The position numbers and the translations under genes were made by a program. The notes under the pieces were generated by a model. That model was not told where the DNA came from. It searched no databases and worked only from the letters and a program-made list of their open reading frames with translations. This document shows positions 5,920 to 13,642 of a DNA stretch of 26,894 bases, one piece after another (position 1 is the stretch's first letter; the number at the start of each line of letters is the position of its first letter). Location of the stretch: IMG/VR virus record IMGVR_UViG_3300025168_000541, positions 1-26,894 of that record, one strand, 5' to 3'. This DNA is from a virus.

Positions 5920-6092
5920 TTTAAGCGCTTTAAGAGGTTTTTAATCCATTGATATAGGTCTTTGCTTAACATAGCAACAAAACCCCCTACAAGTCCTAAA
6001 ATGATGGTTTCTGTTAATGTTTCCATTGGTATCATACCTACAGTTAAAAGGTTGCCACATAAAAAACAATTAAAATACTCTAACTTTTCCAT
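5916..6092 (-). CDS. Small membrane protein, 58 aa, in lysis cassette
   Basis: ATG at 6092-6090 shares a base with the previous stop (TAATG), and the TGA overlaps the endolysin GTG (GTGA). The product has a CxxC near the N-terminus (FNCFLCGN), a single hydrophobic segment around residues 26-42 (ETIILGLVGGFVAML) and a basic C-terminus (KNLLKRLK). A second possible start lies at Met20 or Met23, giving a 36-39 residue form. Position between tail and endolysin suggests a lysis accessory such as an antiholin, pinholin or spanin-like partner, but none of these is proven. Dual starts would be typical of a holin/antiholin pair. Confidence 0.62.
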   Translation of the reverse strand: MEKLEYFNCFLCGNLLTVGMIPMETLTETIILGLVGGFVAMLSKDLYQWIKNLLKRLK

Positions 6093-6628
6093 TATAATAT
6101 TTTTGTATAAGCATAAGTTACATAAATATCACAAGACCAACCACCATTAAAACCAGTTCCTTCAGCCCATACCTTAAAAGGTTTATTTAATATAGTTGCA
6201 TCATAAGATACAGTTCTTGGTTCACCTCGCCCTTGTATAATGTATGTTCCATTAAAAGTTAATGTGTCCATAGTAGAATCAACTTTTGCCCAATAAAAAA
6301 AATCACTTGATTCATCAAAACCAAATAATAAATCTTTTCTTGTTGTTTCTGTTGGTGAAGCATACTTGCATAAAACAGTCACACTTATGGGAGTGACCAT
6401 GTATCCAGTTTTTATTGGCACTAAAGTGATTGGTGTAGTGTCTAAAGCTAATACATCAGCATTAGTCAATGTAACTTTATCTGTTGTTATTATATATTGA
6501 GCCTCAATTTTTTTGCTTGTTCCCTCTGCTGAACCAGACAAATCACTTTTGTCCACCACCATCAAAAGGTCATCTTTTGCTAGTTGTTCAGCAAGTTCGC
6601 TTTTGTCTGTCAATCTGTAATTTGCCAT
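6092..6628 (-). CDS. Virion fibre-like protein
   Basis: A 178-residue protein. The N-terminus (LAKDDLLMVVDKSDLSG..GTSKKIEAQYI) is a module I recognise from phage tail or head fibre proteins, where a DxxMVVD..D...GTSKK stretch precedes a receptor-binding domain. The rest is beta-rich, ending CDIYVTYAYTKIL, compatible with a trimeric fibre tip or a short adsorption protein. It follows the connector gene and precedes the lysis cassette. Family resemblance is limited to the N-terminal module, so host recognition is an inference. Confidence 0.5.
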   Translation of the reverse strand: MANYRLTDKSELAEQLAKDDLLMVVDKSDLSGSAEGTSKKIEAQYIITTDKVTLTNADVLALDTTPITLVPIKTGYMVTPISVTVLCKYASPTETTRKDLLFGFDESSDFFYWAKVDSTMDTLTFNGTYIIQGRGEPRTVSYDATILNKPFKVWAEGTGFNGGWSCDIYVTYAYTKIL

Positions 6629-6659
6629 TCTTTATTTTTTTAATGTATTTTTTTAATTT

Positions 6660-6678
6660 TTCAAAGTTGTTCTTTGAA
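6660..6678. other. Perfect 7-bp inverted repeat in a 66-bp gap
   Basis: TTCAAAG (6660-6666) and CTTTGAA (6672-6678) are inverted around a 5-base loop between the connector and fibre genes. The hairpin is AT-rich and followed on the minus strand by A-runs rather than a T-run, so it is not a classical terminator. It may be an mRNA processing or stability element, or an operator. Confidence 0.4.
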
Positions 6679-6694
6679 CTTTTATATTTTCCCC

Positions 6695-7270
6695 TCAACA
6701 TATATTATATCCTTTCATGACTAGAATGTTTTTCAATCTTTCATTTGGCATTGTGTTTCTGTCCATATTCAATCCAGAATAATAATTTCTAGTTGTTGCA
6801 CCAAGTTGATTGTCTGTGTTTGTTTGATACTGACTGAATGATGATGCATTTTTTCTTAAATAATCAATCAATCTTTCTGTGTAAAATTGTGCAGTATCTT
6901 CTGCACTTGACATCAAAGGTTTTAACTCATCATAAGATGCAGTCTGTCCTTGCTCATTGTTCATAGACACAACACTATGGTTCACCGCTCTGTATTTAAG
7001 GACAGGATACAATGTCATGAGTGACCAAAAACACAATGGTTTTTGAATATAATCATTTAATAAAACCTTATAATCACCAGTTATGAAACCAGTGGACACA
7101 TTATCTGTCAAGTATTTGAACAAGTCTGTTCCAAGAATGGGTTGAATATATTGATCTTGTGCAACCATGATGACAGGGTGAATCAAATTGTCATCAACAT
7201 TCTGACTGATTGTTGTTGTAAGTTTCAGTGTTTCTGCACTGATTAAAAGATTGTAAACTGAATTTGGCAT
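6695..7270 (-). CDS. Head-tail connector, DUF6712-like
   Basis: A 191-residue mostly helical protein, ISAETLKLTTTISQNVDDN then QDQYIQPILGTDLFKYL, with a middle helix KPLCFWSLMTLYPVLKYR. This layout matches the DUF6712-type adaptor proteins of Bacteroidota phages, which resemble gp6-like connectors that dock beneath the portal. The gene follows the portal by two bases, supporting a connector role. The C-terminal part (YYSGLNMDRN) is polar and may contact the tail. Function is inferred from family and place. Confidence 0.6.
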   Translation of the reverse strand: MPNSVYNLLISAETLKLTTTISQNVDDNLIHPVIMVAQDQYIQPILGTDLFKYLTDNVSTGFITGDYKVLLNDYIQKPLCFWSLMTLYPVLKYRAVNHSVVSMNNEQGQTASYDELKPLMSSAEDTAQFYTERLIDYLRKNASSFSQYQTNTDNQLGATTRNYYSGLNMDRNTMPNERLKNILVMKGYNIC

Positions 7271-7272
7271 AA

Positions 7273-9516
7273 TTATCCTACTTTAGTGTTTGAACTTTTT
7301 TGTTTTTCTTTTCTTGGTTTTATAAAACCATGATTCTTTTGATTCCATGATGGTGTTCTCATTTGCTTGTCATCTGGCATTGGAACTTTGCCATTCGCAA
7401 ATTGTTGTGATACAAGTTTAAAATTGTTTAATGTTCCATTTGGTAGATACTCACCCTCTGTGTATATCTCACCACCATCACCAACAAAGGTTTGCCCTTT
7501 AGGAACTTGCCTCCTAAAATACCAAACCCTTTCCCATTTATGTCTGCAATTCGCACCTCCACCATACAATTGAATAGAATAAGTATTTGAACCACCTGCA
7601 CCAAACCCTTTGTTGACTGCCTTTGTTGATGCCTTTTCTAAATCTTCAAGGTTGTAAAGTGTGCCAGATACAGATTTTGCAACCATCTTTTGACAAAATT
7701 CTCTGCTTGACACCTTGCCTGTCTTGTTGTTGATTGATAGTGTTTGAGAGTATCTGTATAACAATCTGAACATTCCAATGTCTGATGCTTTTGATATTGC
7801 GTTTGGTGTTCCTGCAGGTGCATAGGCAAATTCATGATAGTTTTTGTCAACTTGGTTGTCATCAATAGTTTCAACATGTGCCTCAAACCATTCATCTTTG
7901 TCAAGAGTGAAACCCACTTTGTCAAAATATTCAAGTGAAACAGGACTTTCATTCTCACTTTTGAATTGTGCAACACTATTGCTTATCTTTTTTTTTTTAA
8001 GATTTCGCAATATATCTTTCAAATTTTCAACTAATGGTTTTGACGAAACTTCTGTGTCTGCAAAGAACCTTTGTGCAACCTCTGGTGGTAACTGCAAGAA
8101 CTGAATCAAGAACACAATTGCTTGGTCTTTGGTCAAAATTCCCTCTTGGACTTTTGCAACAATGTCAATTGCACTACTAATTTGCGCACCATTATATGAT
8201 GCCTCAACATCTTGCACAATTTCAATTTCATCACTTTCAACCACATCATTTGATGGTTCAATGGTTTCTTCTGTTTCTTCTGTTGGTATATCTTCTGAAA
8301 TTTCACCAATGTCAACACCTGCATCTTGTTCATCTATTGCATCAACTTCATCAAGATTGATGAAATCGGCAGGTTGCAGAGTTTTGAAATATATTGATAA
8401 ATCAACAATTCCATTGATTCTGAATAGTGTATCTAATGATTCCAAGAGTGTGGATTGTAGTGGTTTGATGACTATTGAATTTAGTAATGAATAAGCATCA
8501 CGCAATTCATCTGCATTGTTTGAACCAAAACCAGAATCTGACTTGATTCCAAAAAGGAGTGGGGATACAATTCTGTGTGCAGTCAGAATTTTTCTTGAAA
8601 CTTCTGATGATAAGAATTGATATTTGTCATCATTGTCACCTGTGTTCAGTGGTGTGATTTCTGGTGCAGTTTCTTTCCCATCATTAAATGTGATGACTAA
8701 CTTTCCACTATTACCAGAACCACTGAATTTTTGATTGATTTTGTTTTCAACTTCTTGTCTTTCTTCATCTGTTGGAATTCCATTGTTGAATGAAATCATT
8801 GCACTACCAAAGAAATTGTTGTCAACATTGGCAAGGTGTAGTTCTGCAATAGACATATCAAGTCTTATATAATCAGTTCCGCCAATGTAGTCTGGTATGC
8901 CATAATAAAATGATTGTGGATTGTATTCTTTCACCTGCATAAGTTGTGATGATTCCGTTCTGTCATCTGGATTAAATGCCTTGATGATTCTTGGTTTGTT
9001 CTTTGATGTGTTTGCCCAGTCAAATGAATAGTGATATTCTGTGACCTCACCAAATGAATTCACCTTTCCACTTCTGATGTATTGTGCAGGTGTGTGTTTA
9101 ATTTCTGCAATTGCAGTTTTTGTCTTGTTCCATATAATATTGATATAACATGAACCAAAGAGTTTCAAATCAAAAGACAGATTCTTGATTGTGTTTCTGT
9201 CACCCCTTTTCAATAACTTATTTAATAACAAATATTGTTCTTTCAATGAACCCTCAAGTTCATCTTTGTCAACTACATCAAGACCTTGCATTGTGCCTTG
9301 TTGATCCCCTGCAACCATTGATGAAACACCCTTAATGATTGCACTATTGATTCCAGAACCCGTGAACAACTCAATCAAATATTGTGGATATAAATTGTCA
9401 AGACCAAAAGTCACATAATTCTTTGTGCTATTTTCACCAATGTGTGGAATATTATAGTGTGCTAAGTCCACAACAGACATGTTGAATTTCTTTTCTTTTT
9501 TATTATACTTGTTCAT
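7273..9516 (-). CDS. Portal protein with MuF-like C-terminal extension
   Basis: A 747-residue protein. Residues about 15-390 are a phage portal: FGLDNLYPQYLIELF (37-51), the helical stretch near 100-125, the wing HTPAQYIRSGKV, the clip/stem around 240-320 and the crown ADELRDAYSLLNSIVIKPLQ. An acidic linker follows (390-435), then the portal-tail helices YNGAQISSAIDIVAKVQEG (441-459). Beyond about 525 there is a separate domain with FCQKMVAKS and GGGANCRHKWERVWYFRR (653-670), which resembles the C-terminal region of some MuF-type minor head proteins. The fusion would put DNA-gatekeeping and a minor capsid function on one chain. ATG 9516 overlaps the previous gene by 14 bases; Met13 is an alternative start. 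Confidence 0.8.
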   Translation of the reverse strand: MNKYNKKEKKFNMSVVDLAHYNIPHIGENSTKNYVTFGLDNLYPQYLIELFTGSGINSAIIKGVSSMVAGDQQGTMQGLDVVDKDELEGSLKEQYLLLNKLLKRGDRNTIKNLSFDLKLFGSCYINIIWNKTKTAIAEIKHTPAQYIRSGKVNSFGEVTEYHYSFDWANTSKNKPRIIKAFNPDDRTESSQLMQVKEYNPQSFYYGIPDYIGGTDYIRLDMSIAELHLANVDNNFFGSAMISFNNGIPTDEERQEVENKINQKFSGSGNSGKLVITFNDGKETAPEITPLNTGDNDDKYQFLSSEVSRKILTAHRIVSPLLFGIKSDSGFGSNNADELRDAYSLLNSIVIKPLQSTLLESLDTLFRINGIVDLSIYFKTLQPADFINLDEVDAIDEQDAGVDIGEISEDIPTEETEETIEPSNDVVESDEIEIVQDVEASYNGAQISSAIDIVAKVQEGILTKDQAIVFLIQFLQLPPEVAQRFFADTEVSSKPLVENLKDILRNLKKKKISNSVAQFKSENESPVSLEYFDKVGFTLDKDEWFEAHVETIDDNQVDKNYHEFAYAPAGTPNAISKASDIGMFRLLYRYSQTLSINNKTGKVSSREFCQKMVAKSVSGTLYNLEDLEKASTKAVNKGFGAGGSNTYSIQLYGGGANCRHKWERVWYFRRQVPKGQTFVGDGGEIYTEGEYLPNGTLNNFKLVSQQFANGKVPMPDDKQMRTPSWNQKNHGFIKPRKEKQKSSNTKVG

Positions 9517-10003
9517 TTGTAATGTGTGTTGGTGATGTTGGTGTCAATTGATTATAAGGTGCAGGTTCTCTGAAACGCACTGCACTTTCTGTTGTGTATT
9601 CATATTTTCTTAAATTAAACATTCCTTTATATAATATAGGCAATGAAGAACCTGCATTTCCTGTTGACAAATTGGTTGCATTAGAATTTTCATAAATTGT
9701 TATGTCAAAAAAACCATACGGAAAGAGGTCATCACCCAAATATATCAATCCACTTTGTGGTGATTGTGTTTCATTAGCATCTTTATTCAATACATAATAC
9801 AAAATCACATATCTTTCTTTGTTTGTCACATCAAATGCTAATGATATAAATGTCTTTGTCATGTTTGTTGATTGACTTCTAAGAGTAATCAATGGATTAT
9901 ATTTCAATTTTGGTTCAGAACCAACACCAACCGCAACATCATACAAATTGAGAACAATTGTGTTTAAGTTATTACTGTTATTTTTTTGAATTCCTTGAAT
10001 CAT
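9503..10003 (-). CDS. Virion-associated hypothetical protein, 166 aa
   Basis: An unrecognised beta-rich protein: TIVLNLYDVAVG, NPLITLRSQST, TFISLAFDVTN, YVILYYVLN, GFFDITIYEN, with an Asn/Thr/Ser-rich C-terminal region. No signal peptide or membrane span is seen. The strand-rich, low-charge composition and the position between the capsid genes and the portal suggest a head decoration or neck protein. Its ATG overlaps the TGA of the previous small gene (ATGA). Confidence 0.55.
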   Translation of the reverse strand: MIQGIQKNNSNNLNTIVLNLYDVAVGVGSEPKLKYNPLITLRSQSTNMTKTFISLAFDVTNKERYVILYYVLNKDANETQSPQSGLIYLGDDLFPYGFFDITIYENSNATNLSTGNAGSSLPILYKGMFNLRKYEYTTESAVRFREPAPYNQLTPTSPTHITNEQV

Positions 10004-10131
10004 TTTTTTAAAAAATATTTATTCAAAAAGTCTGGTGCAGAATCATTTATTGTTTTCATTTCATTGTCATTTAACAAATTGAAATCTCCAACAATTATCA
10101 AACCCTCATATTCCTTTTTTAGTTCCCACAT
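10000..10131 (-). CDS. Small hypothetical protein, 43 aa
   Basis: I chose ATG 10131, giving a 43-residue product (MWELKKEYEGLIIVGDF then DFLNKYFLKK), over the longer frame starting at 10188, because the latter overlaps the upstream gene by 83 bases. The stop TGA overlaps the next ATG (ATGA), which supports translation. The YEGLIIVG...LL.D pattern and terminal hydrophobic helix resemble tiny conserved proteins in structural regions of Bacteroidota phages whose role is unknown. Confidence 0.6.
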   Translation of the reverse strand: MWELKKEYEGLIIVGDFNLLNDNEMKTINDSAPDFLNKYFLKK

Positions 10132-10276
10132 CTTTCTTTGCTTTTTTTGGTGTTTCAAAATACTTGTTTCCATACCTTTCTTTGACATATTGCAATTGAT
10201 GTTGGTTCATCTTTCCAAGAGCATATCTCATTGGTTTAATTATAGTGTTTTTGTGTTCTTCTTTTAGTATTAACAT
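10106..10276 (-). CDS. Small hypothetical protein, 56 aa
   Basis: The start at ATG 10276 (MLILKEEHKNTIIKPMRYAL) fits better than the longer frame from 10336, whose first 20 residues would be encoded by the terminator and its A/T-rich flank. The basic product, ending FETPKKAKKDVGTKKGI, is unrecognised. It lies seven bases downstream of the conserved 15-base motif at 10284-10298 and overlaps the following small gene by 26 bases. It is the first gene after a strong terminator and so may begin its own transcript. Confidence 0.6.
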   Translation of the reverse strand: MLILKEEHKNTIIKPMRYALGKMNQHQLQYVKERYGNKYFETPKKAKKDVGTKKGI

Positions 10277-10283
10277 GTGATTG

Positions 10284-10298
10284 TTTTTTATAAATATA
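10284..10298 (-). repeat. Conserved 15-bp leader motif, copy 1
   Basis: TATATTTATAAAAAA on the minus strand, ending seven bases before ATG 10276. The match with the copy at 13612-13626 extends to 19 bases (adding CAAT). See the copies at 13612-13626 and 22556-22570. Confidence 0.75.
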
Positions 10299-10318
10299 AA
10301 TATACTTGTTTTGTTTAT

Positions 10319-10349
10319 AAAAAAAAAGGCAACCATATTTGATTGCCTT
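10319..10349 (-). terminator. Rho-independent terminator after the capsid/tail-tube genes
   Basis: On the minus strand AAGGCAA (10349-10343) pairs with TTGCCTT (10332-10326), with two further possible pairs inside the loop, followed by an uninterrupted nine-T run overlapping the stem end (10327-10319). It lies 30 bases after the stop of the tail-tube-like gene and before the small gene at 10276. The strongest terminator seen in the window; it would end the abundant capsid transcript. Confidence 0.85.
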
Positions 10350-10378
10350 CTTTCACAAAAATAGAAAACTGATATTTC

Positions 10379-10987
10379 TTAATAAGTTCCTGCAGTAATT
10401 GTGATATTTTCATTTGTTGTCAATCCATCAAATGGATAATTTGTTGTTCCAACTCCTGCACTTGGAAACACTTCATAGTTCTCAGTCTCTTGACCTGTGA
10501 ATGTTAATGTAAAACCACTCATGTCTGCCTTTGCAGTTCCAGTTGACATTGCACCTGCAGTCACATCAAGACCAAATCTTGTGCCTAATAAGAACACATT
10601 GTCATTTGCATCAAGAACCCATGCTTGAACTCTGCCCTTTAGTATTGTATCTAAATGATGCAAGTCCTCTGGGTGTATCTTTTGCAATACTACTTCAAGA
10701 ACTTGTTCATAATATGTTGTGCCTTGAACAGGGTCAGAGGTCATGTTTGCAGTGTATGAACTTGTATTAGGTCGCAAATCAAATTTAAAAGTTGCAACAT
10801 CTGGTGTTGATGTTATGTCTGTGATTTGATTAACCAAAGAGGCAGAACCAAATGATAATTTTGAAAGCAAGTCTGCATCATATACATTCAAATATATTGT
10901 TTGTATTCCACCAATTGCATCTTTGCAATCCAATAACCTGCCATCATTAACTGCACACGCAAAATTGTATTTTTTATTTTTAGCCAT
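10379..10987 (-). CDS. Putative major tail tube / virion structural protein
   Basis: A 202-residue protein with a Cys-containing N-terminus (FACAVNDGRLLDCKDAIGGI), a middle YYEQVLEVVLQKI helix and strands around VQAWVLDANDNVFLLGTRFG, ending with FTLTFTGQETENYEVFP. This pattern matches an abundant virion protein conserved among Bacteroidota phages and looks like a tail-tube fold (TFTG.E near the C-terminus). It follows the major capsid gene and sits between two hairpins, consistent with high expression. Tail tube versus capsid-associated protein cannot be settled from sequence alone. Confidence 0.6.
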   Translation of the reverse strand: MAKNKKYNFACAVNDGRLLDCKDAIGGIQTIYLNVYDADLLSKLSFGSASLVNQITDITSTPDVATFKFDLRPNTSSYTANMTSDPVQGTTYYEQVLEVVLQKIHPEDLHHLDTILKGRVQAWVLDANDNVFLLGTRFGLDVTAGAMSTGTAKADMSGFTLTFTGQETENYEVFPSAGVGTTNYPFDGLTTNENITITAGTY

Positions 10988-11007
10988 TCTTATGTATTAA
11001 AGTGTTA

Positions 11008-11032
11008 AAAGGGTGACATAAAGCCACCCTTT
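11008..11032 (-). terminator. Hairpin after the major capsid gene (attenuator or 3'-end stabiliser)
   Basis: AAAGGGTG (11008-11015) and CACCCTTT (11025-11032) form a perfect eight-base stem with a nine-base loop, in the gap between the capsid and tail-tube genes. On the minus strand only a short T-run (TTTT) follows, so it may be a leaky terminator or protect the 3' end of the capsid mRNA. Confidence 0.65.
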
Positions 11033-11044
11033 AAAATTCATTTA

Positions 11045-11971
11045 TTATGAGTAAAGAACAATGTCAGAACCAAACCCATGTTGAACACCTGCACTGAATC
11101 TCATTCCAATTCTCACATTGTCACTCATGTCTTGGTCAGTCATGTCAAGAACTCGCACTTCACTTGTTGAACCACTTGTTCCAAAGAATAGATTTGATAT
11201 TCTTGCACAAATCATTGTGTCATCTGCCATTCCAGGCGCATGAGCAAGTGTCACTCCATTGAAAGATAAAGCAAACTCACTACCCATGTTGTATGTTTGA
11301 GCAAAACCAAGTGTTGCTTGTGCTTGAATGTAGAATTTCCAAATTGATGTTGGAACATACAATCTTAAATCTTCTTTTCCATATACTGTATTTGGTAAAG
11401 CATCAAGAACTTTTTGCATTTCTGCAACAACATTTCCTGCGTTTACTGTTGTTCCTGTAACATCAACAACATCTGCATCTGCTAATAGATTTACTTTCAT
11501 TCCTGCAAAAGAACCTGCACCGATTGCACCATTCCAGATGTTTGTTTCAATCTCACCTGCAACTTGTTCTGCAGTTACACCAATTAAGTAATCAGTGAAA
11601 GATATTGGCAATCTGCCATCAAGACCTGCAGTCATGTTTAAACCCTCCCATGTTGGAATAAAGTCTTTCTTGCAAAGTTCTAAATTTACTGCTAATAATT
11701 TTGGTTCTAAGACTGCCTCTGTATATGACATGTCTGTTGCAGTGCTAAAGTCACAACCTGCATCAATCATTACATTTCCACTTGTAGGAACTGCAATCTT
11801 TCGCACATTAGTTTTGTATCTAACATTATTTAACAATGTGATATTTCCCTCTGCAAGTGTTGTTCCAGAAAGGATACTTGCACTTATATAACCCTCTGCC
11901 TCAGTTCCCACAAAGTTTGATGTGATAGTGTCTGCAAAGTTGTATTTTTTCAAATTATAATTTTTTGCCAT
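11045..11971 (-). CDS. Major capsid protein (HK97 fold)
   Basis: A 308-residue protein with the features of an HK97-fold capsid protein: an N-terminal arm, a beta-rich E-loop-like stretch (residues about 35-75, ILSGTTLAEGNITLL and VRYKTNVRKIAVP), the P-domain helices LPISFTDYLIGVTAEQVAGE and NVVAEMQKVLDALP, and an A-domain ending RFSAGVQHGFGSDIVLYS. Length is within the usual range. It lies directly after the scaffold-like gene and the prohead protease and is followed by a hairpin. Alanine codons are almost all GCA, an indicator of strong codon bias in the virion genes. Confidence 0.82.
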   Translation of the reverse strand: MAKNYNLKKYNFADTITSNFVGTEAEGYISASILSGTTLAEGNITLLNNVRYKTNVRKIAVPTSGNVMIDAGCDFSTATDMSYTEAVLEPKLLAVNLELCKKDFIPTWEGLNMTAGLDGRLPISFTDYLIGVTAEQVAGEIETNIWNGAIGAGSFAGMKVNLLADADVVDVTGTTVNAGNVVAEMQKVLDALPNTVYGKEDLRLYVPTSIWKFYIQAQATLGFAQTYNMGSEFALSFNGVTLAHAPGMADDTMICARISNLFFGTSGSTSEVRVLDMTDQDMSDNVRIGMRFSAGVQHGFGSDIVLYS

Positions 11972-11984
11972 TTTGATAGTTTTT

Positions 11985-12593
11985 TTATTTATTTAAATTT
12001 CTAATGTGATATGCAACTCGTTCTTTTGTTGACATCTTTGATAGGTTCATTCTTGGTTCTCTTGATTCGTTTGGTCTAACATTTAAACCATCACTTGAGG
12101 GTGTTTCTTCTATTGCTGAAAGTTTTGTTTCAAGGTCGTTGATCTTAGTCAACATCTCACCCATAACATCAGTTGACATTTCAACTTCATTGTCACCACC
12201 ATCTTTTTCTTTTTTAAGGTCTGCAACTGCATCTTCAAGATTTTGTATTCTTTTTTCCATTCCCTCCCAGTCCTCAACAACTGCAAGTTCTTCAACAACT
12301 TCTTCTTTCACTTCTTCTTCAACAACTGCATCTTCTTCACCATATCCTGCAATCTTTGATTCTGCATCAATACGCAATTTTGTTCCATCTTGTAGTGTAT
12401 ATATATTTTCTGGTAAGTTTTCAACTTCACCTGCATCATTGATGACATACACTTCTGCACCAACATCAAAGGCATCAGAATCAGTTGCAATAACTCTTGC
12501 ATCATCTAAGATTGCTTCTGCATACATATTGATTCTGTATGATTTTTTTTTGCTGAACTTCAAAAGTTCTTGAATTTTTTTAATTGAACTCAT
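11985..12593 (-). CDS. Scaffold-like acidic coiled-coil protein
   Basis: A 202-residue, very acidic protein. The N-terminus (SIKKIQELLKFSKKKSYRINMYAEA) is basic, followed by a compact domain and then a Glu/Val-rich stretch (EEEVKEEVVEELAVVEDWEGMEKR) and a coiled coil (NLEDAVADLKKEKD and MLTKINDLETKLSAIEE). The C-terminus is basic (ERVAYHIRNLNK). Acidic coiled coils between a prohead protease and a capsid gene are typical of scaffolding proteins. No sequence family is recognised, so the role comes from position and composition. Confidence 0.65.
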   Translation of the reverse strand: MSSIKKIQELLKFSKKKSYRINMYAEAILDDARVIATDSDAFDVGAEVYVINDAGEVENLPENIYTLQDGTKLRIDAESKIAGYGEEDAVVEEEVKEEVVEELAVVEDWEGMEKRIQNLEDAVADLKKEKDGGDNEVEMSTDVMGEMLTKINDLETKLSAIEETPSSDGLNVRPNESREPRMNLSKMSTKERVAYHIRNLNK

Positions 12594-12646
12594 AATTGCG
12601 TTTTTATTTTTTATATATATTATTATTGATGATTTGTTTATTTTCG

Positions 12647-13603
12647 TTATTTATTTTTGATAGAACCACACACCTTTTCTGCAATCTCTCTTGAACCATA
12701 TTCTGCCATCTGGTCAGAGATACACTTATCCCAATCATAAGATGCAAGGTCTTTTGTTGCATATTTTGTTTTATATTTTGCACTTTTATATTGAACTTTT
12801 TTCTTTCTTCTTTTCATGATTTCTTCATGAGATTTGCAACCCATATAATACACAGAACCATCAATGTCATGTTGATGTGAACCAATACAGTCAAAGAATA
12901 ATTGTCCATACAATTCTGCCTTTTCAATATCTTTGTATATTGGTGTTCCATCAAGTGTTTTGTCTGGTGTCAATTCTGCATCTAACAACACAGACTTGAT
13001 TTCTTCTAGCACCTCAGCTTGTCCACAATCAACACATTCTTCTGCAAGATCTAAGATGTCCGTTTTTTGCATTTGTTCAATGGAATCAACAAAATAACCT
13101 TCAATTGAATATCCTTTTATATCACCACTTTTCACTTGTTTCCACACATCATCATTGTCAATTTTCATCTTAATAAACCATGAGCCAATTGGAATGTCAG
13201 AAAAACCATATAAATTTGACTTGTCATTCTTATCTTCTTTTATCCATGTTTCAATCACACTCACACCATCAACTTCATTTTCATGTTGTATTGTTGCGTT
13301 GTTGTTTTTTAATCCTTTCATGAACAATTCTTGTGCCTTTTCAATTGTTTCTTTTGAAAAGTAAACCATGTAATCTTCACCAGTTTCAGAATTATATCTG
13401 GCAATTTTTTTGTCTGGAATAAGTGCAACACCAATCAAAATCTTTTTTTCATCATCTAGTTTTGCCAATGAAAGAAAATTGTCTTTATTTAATGCCACAA
13501 ACCCTCTTTGAATTGCAGGTTCTTGAACAAGTGAAATTGCTTGAATTCCAAAGATTTCCTCTGTTTCATCAATTATTAATTCTATGATTTTTGGTGTTTT
13601 CAT
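12647..13603 (-). CDS. XkdF-like prohead serine protease
   Basis: A 318-residue protein of the phage XkdF-like protease type. The domain at 50-175 reads LIGVALIPDKKIAR, DYMVYFSKETIEKAQELFM, NATIQHE (His107), YGFSDIPIGSWFIKMKI and VKSGDIKGYSIEGYF (Ser166), consistent with a His/Ser catalytic site used to mature capsid proteins. A separate C-terminal module of about 30 residues (YDWDKCISDQMAEYGSREIA then a second Cys) is appended. The gene starts eight bases after a conserved leader motif at 13612-13626 and opens the head module. No frameshift is seen. Confidence 0.78.
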   Translation of the reverse strand: MKTPKIIELIIDETEEIFGIQAISLVQEPAIQRGFVALNKDNFLSLAKLDDEKKILIGVALIPDKKIARYNSETGEDYMVYFSKETIEKAQELFMKGLKNNNATIQHENEVDGVSVIETWIKEDKNDKSNLYGFSDIPIGSWFIKMKIDNDDVWKQVKSGDIKGYSIEGYFVDSIEQMQKTDILDLAEECVDCGQAEVLEEIKSVLLDAELTPDKTLDGTPIYKDIEKAELYGQLFFDCIGSHQHDIDGSVYYMGCKSHEEIMKRRKKKVQYKSAKYKTKYATKDLASYDWDKCISDQMAEYGSREIAEKVCGSIKNK

Positions 13604-13611
13604 TTATATTG

Positions 13612-13626
13612 TTTTTTATAAATATA
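13612..13626 (-). repeat. Conserved 15-bp leader motif, copy 2
   Basis: TATATTTATAAAAAA on the minus strand, followed by CAAT as in copy 1, ending eight bases before ATG 13603 of the protease gene, in a 39-base gap after the tape measure gene. Confidence 0.75.
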
Positions 13627-13642
13627 TTAATGTGCTATTTGT

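Noticed and set aside
10000-10336. A possible frameshift between the two small overlapping genes, since a seven-A run (CCA AAA AAA GCA) lies in the overlap
   Set aside because: A -1 slip there soon meets a TAA and does not reach the downstream frame, which lies in +1 (or -2). Independent starts and an ATGA junction explain the pair better.
10106-10336. Longer version of the small gene starting at 10336
   Set aside because: Its first 20 residues would be encoded by the terminator hairpin, its T-run and the leader motif, so the start at 10276 is more likely.
10356-10363. A perfect -7-like TATTTTTG box on the minus strand next to the terminator
   Set aside because: There is no TTG at a suitable distance upstream, and it is just before a terminator that would stop the transcript almost at once.
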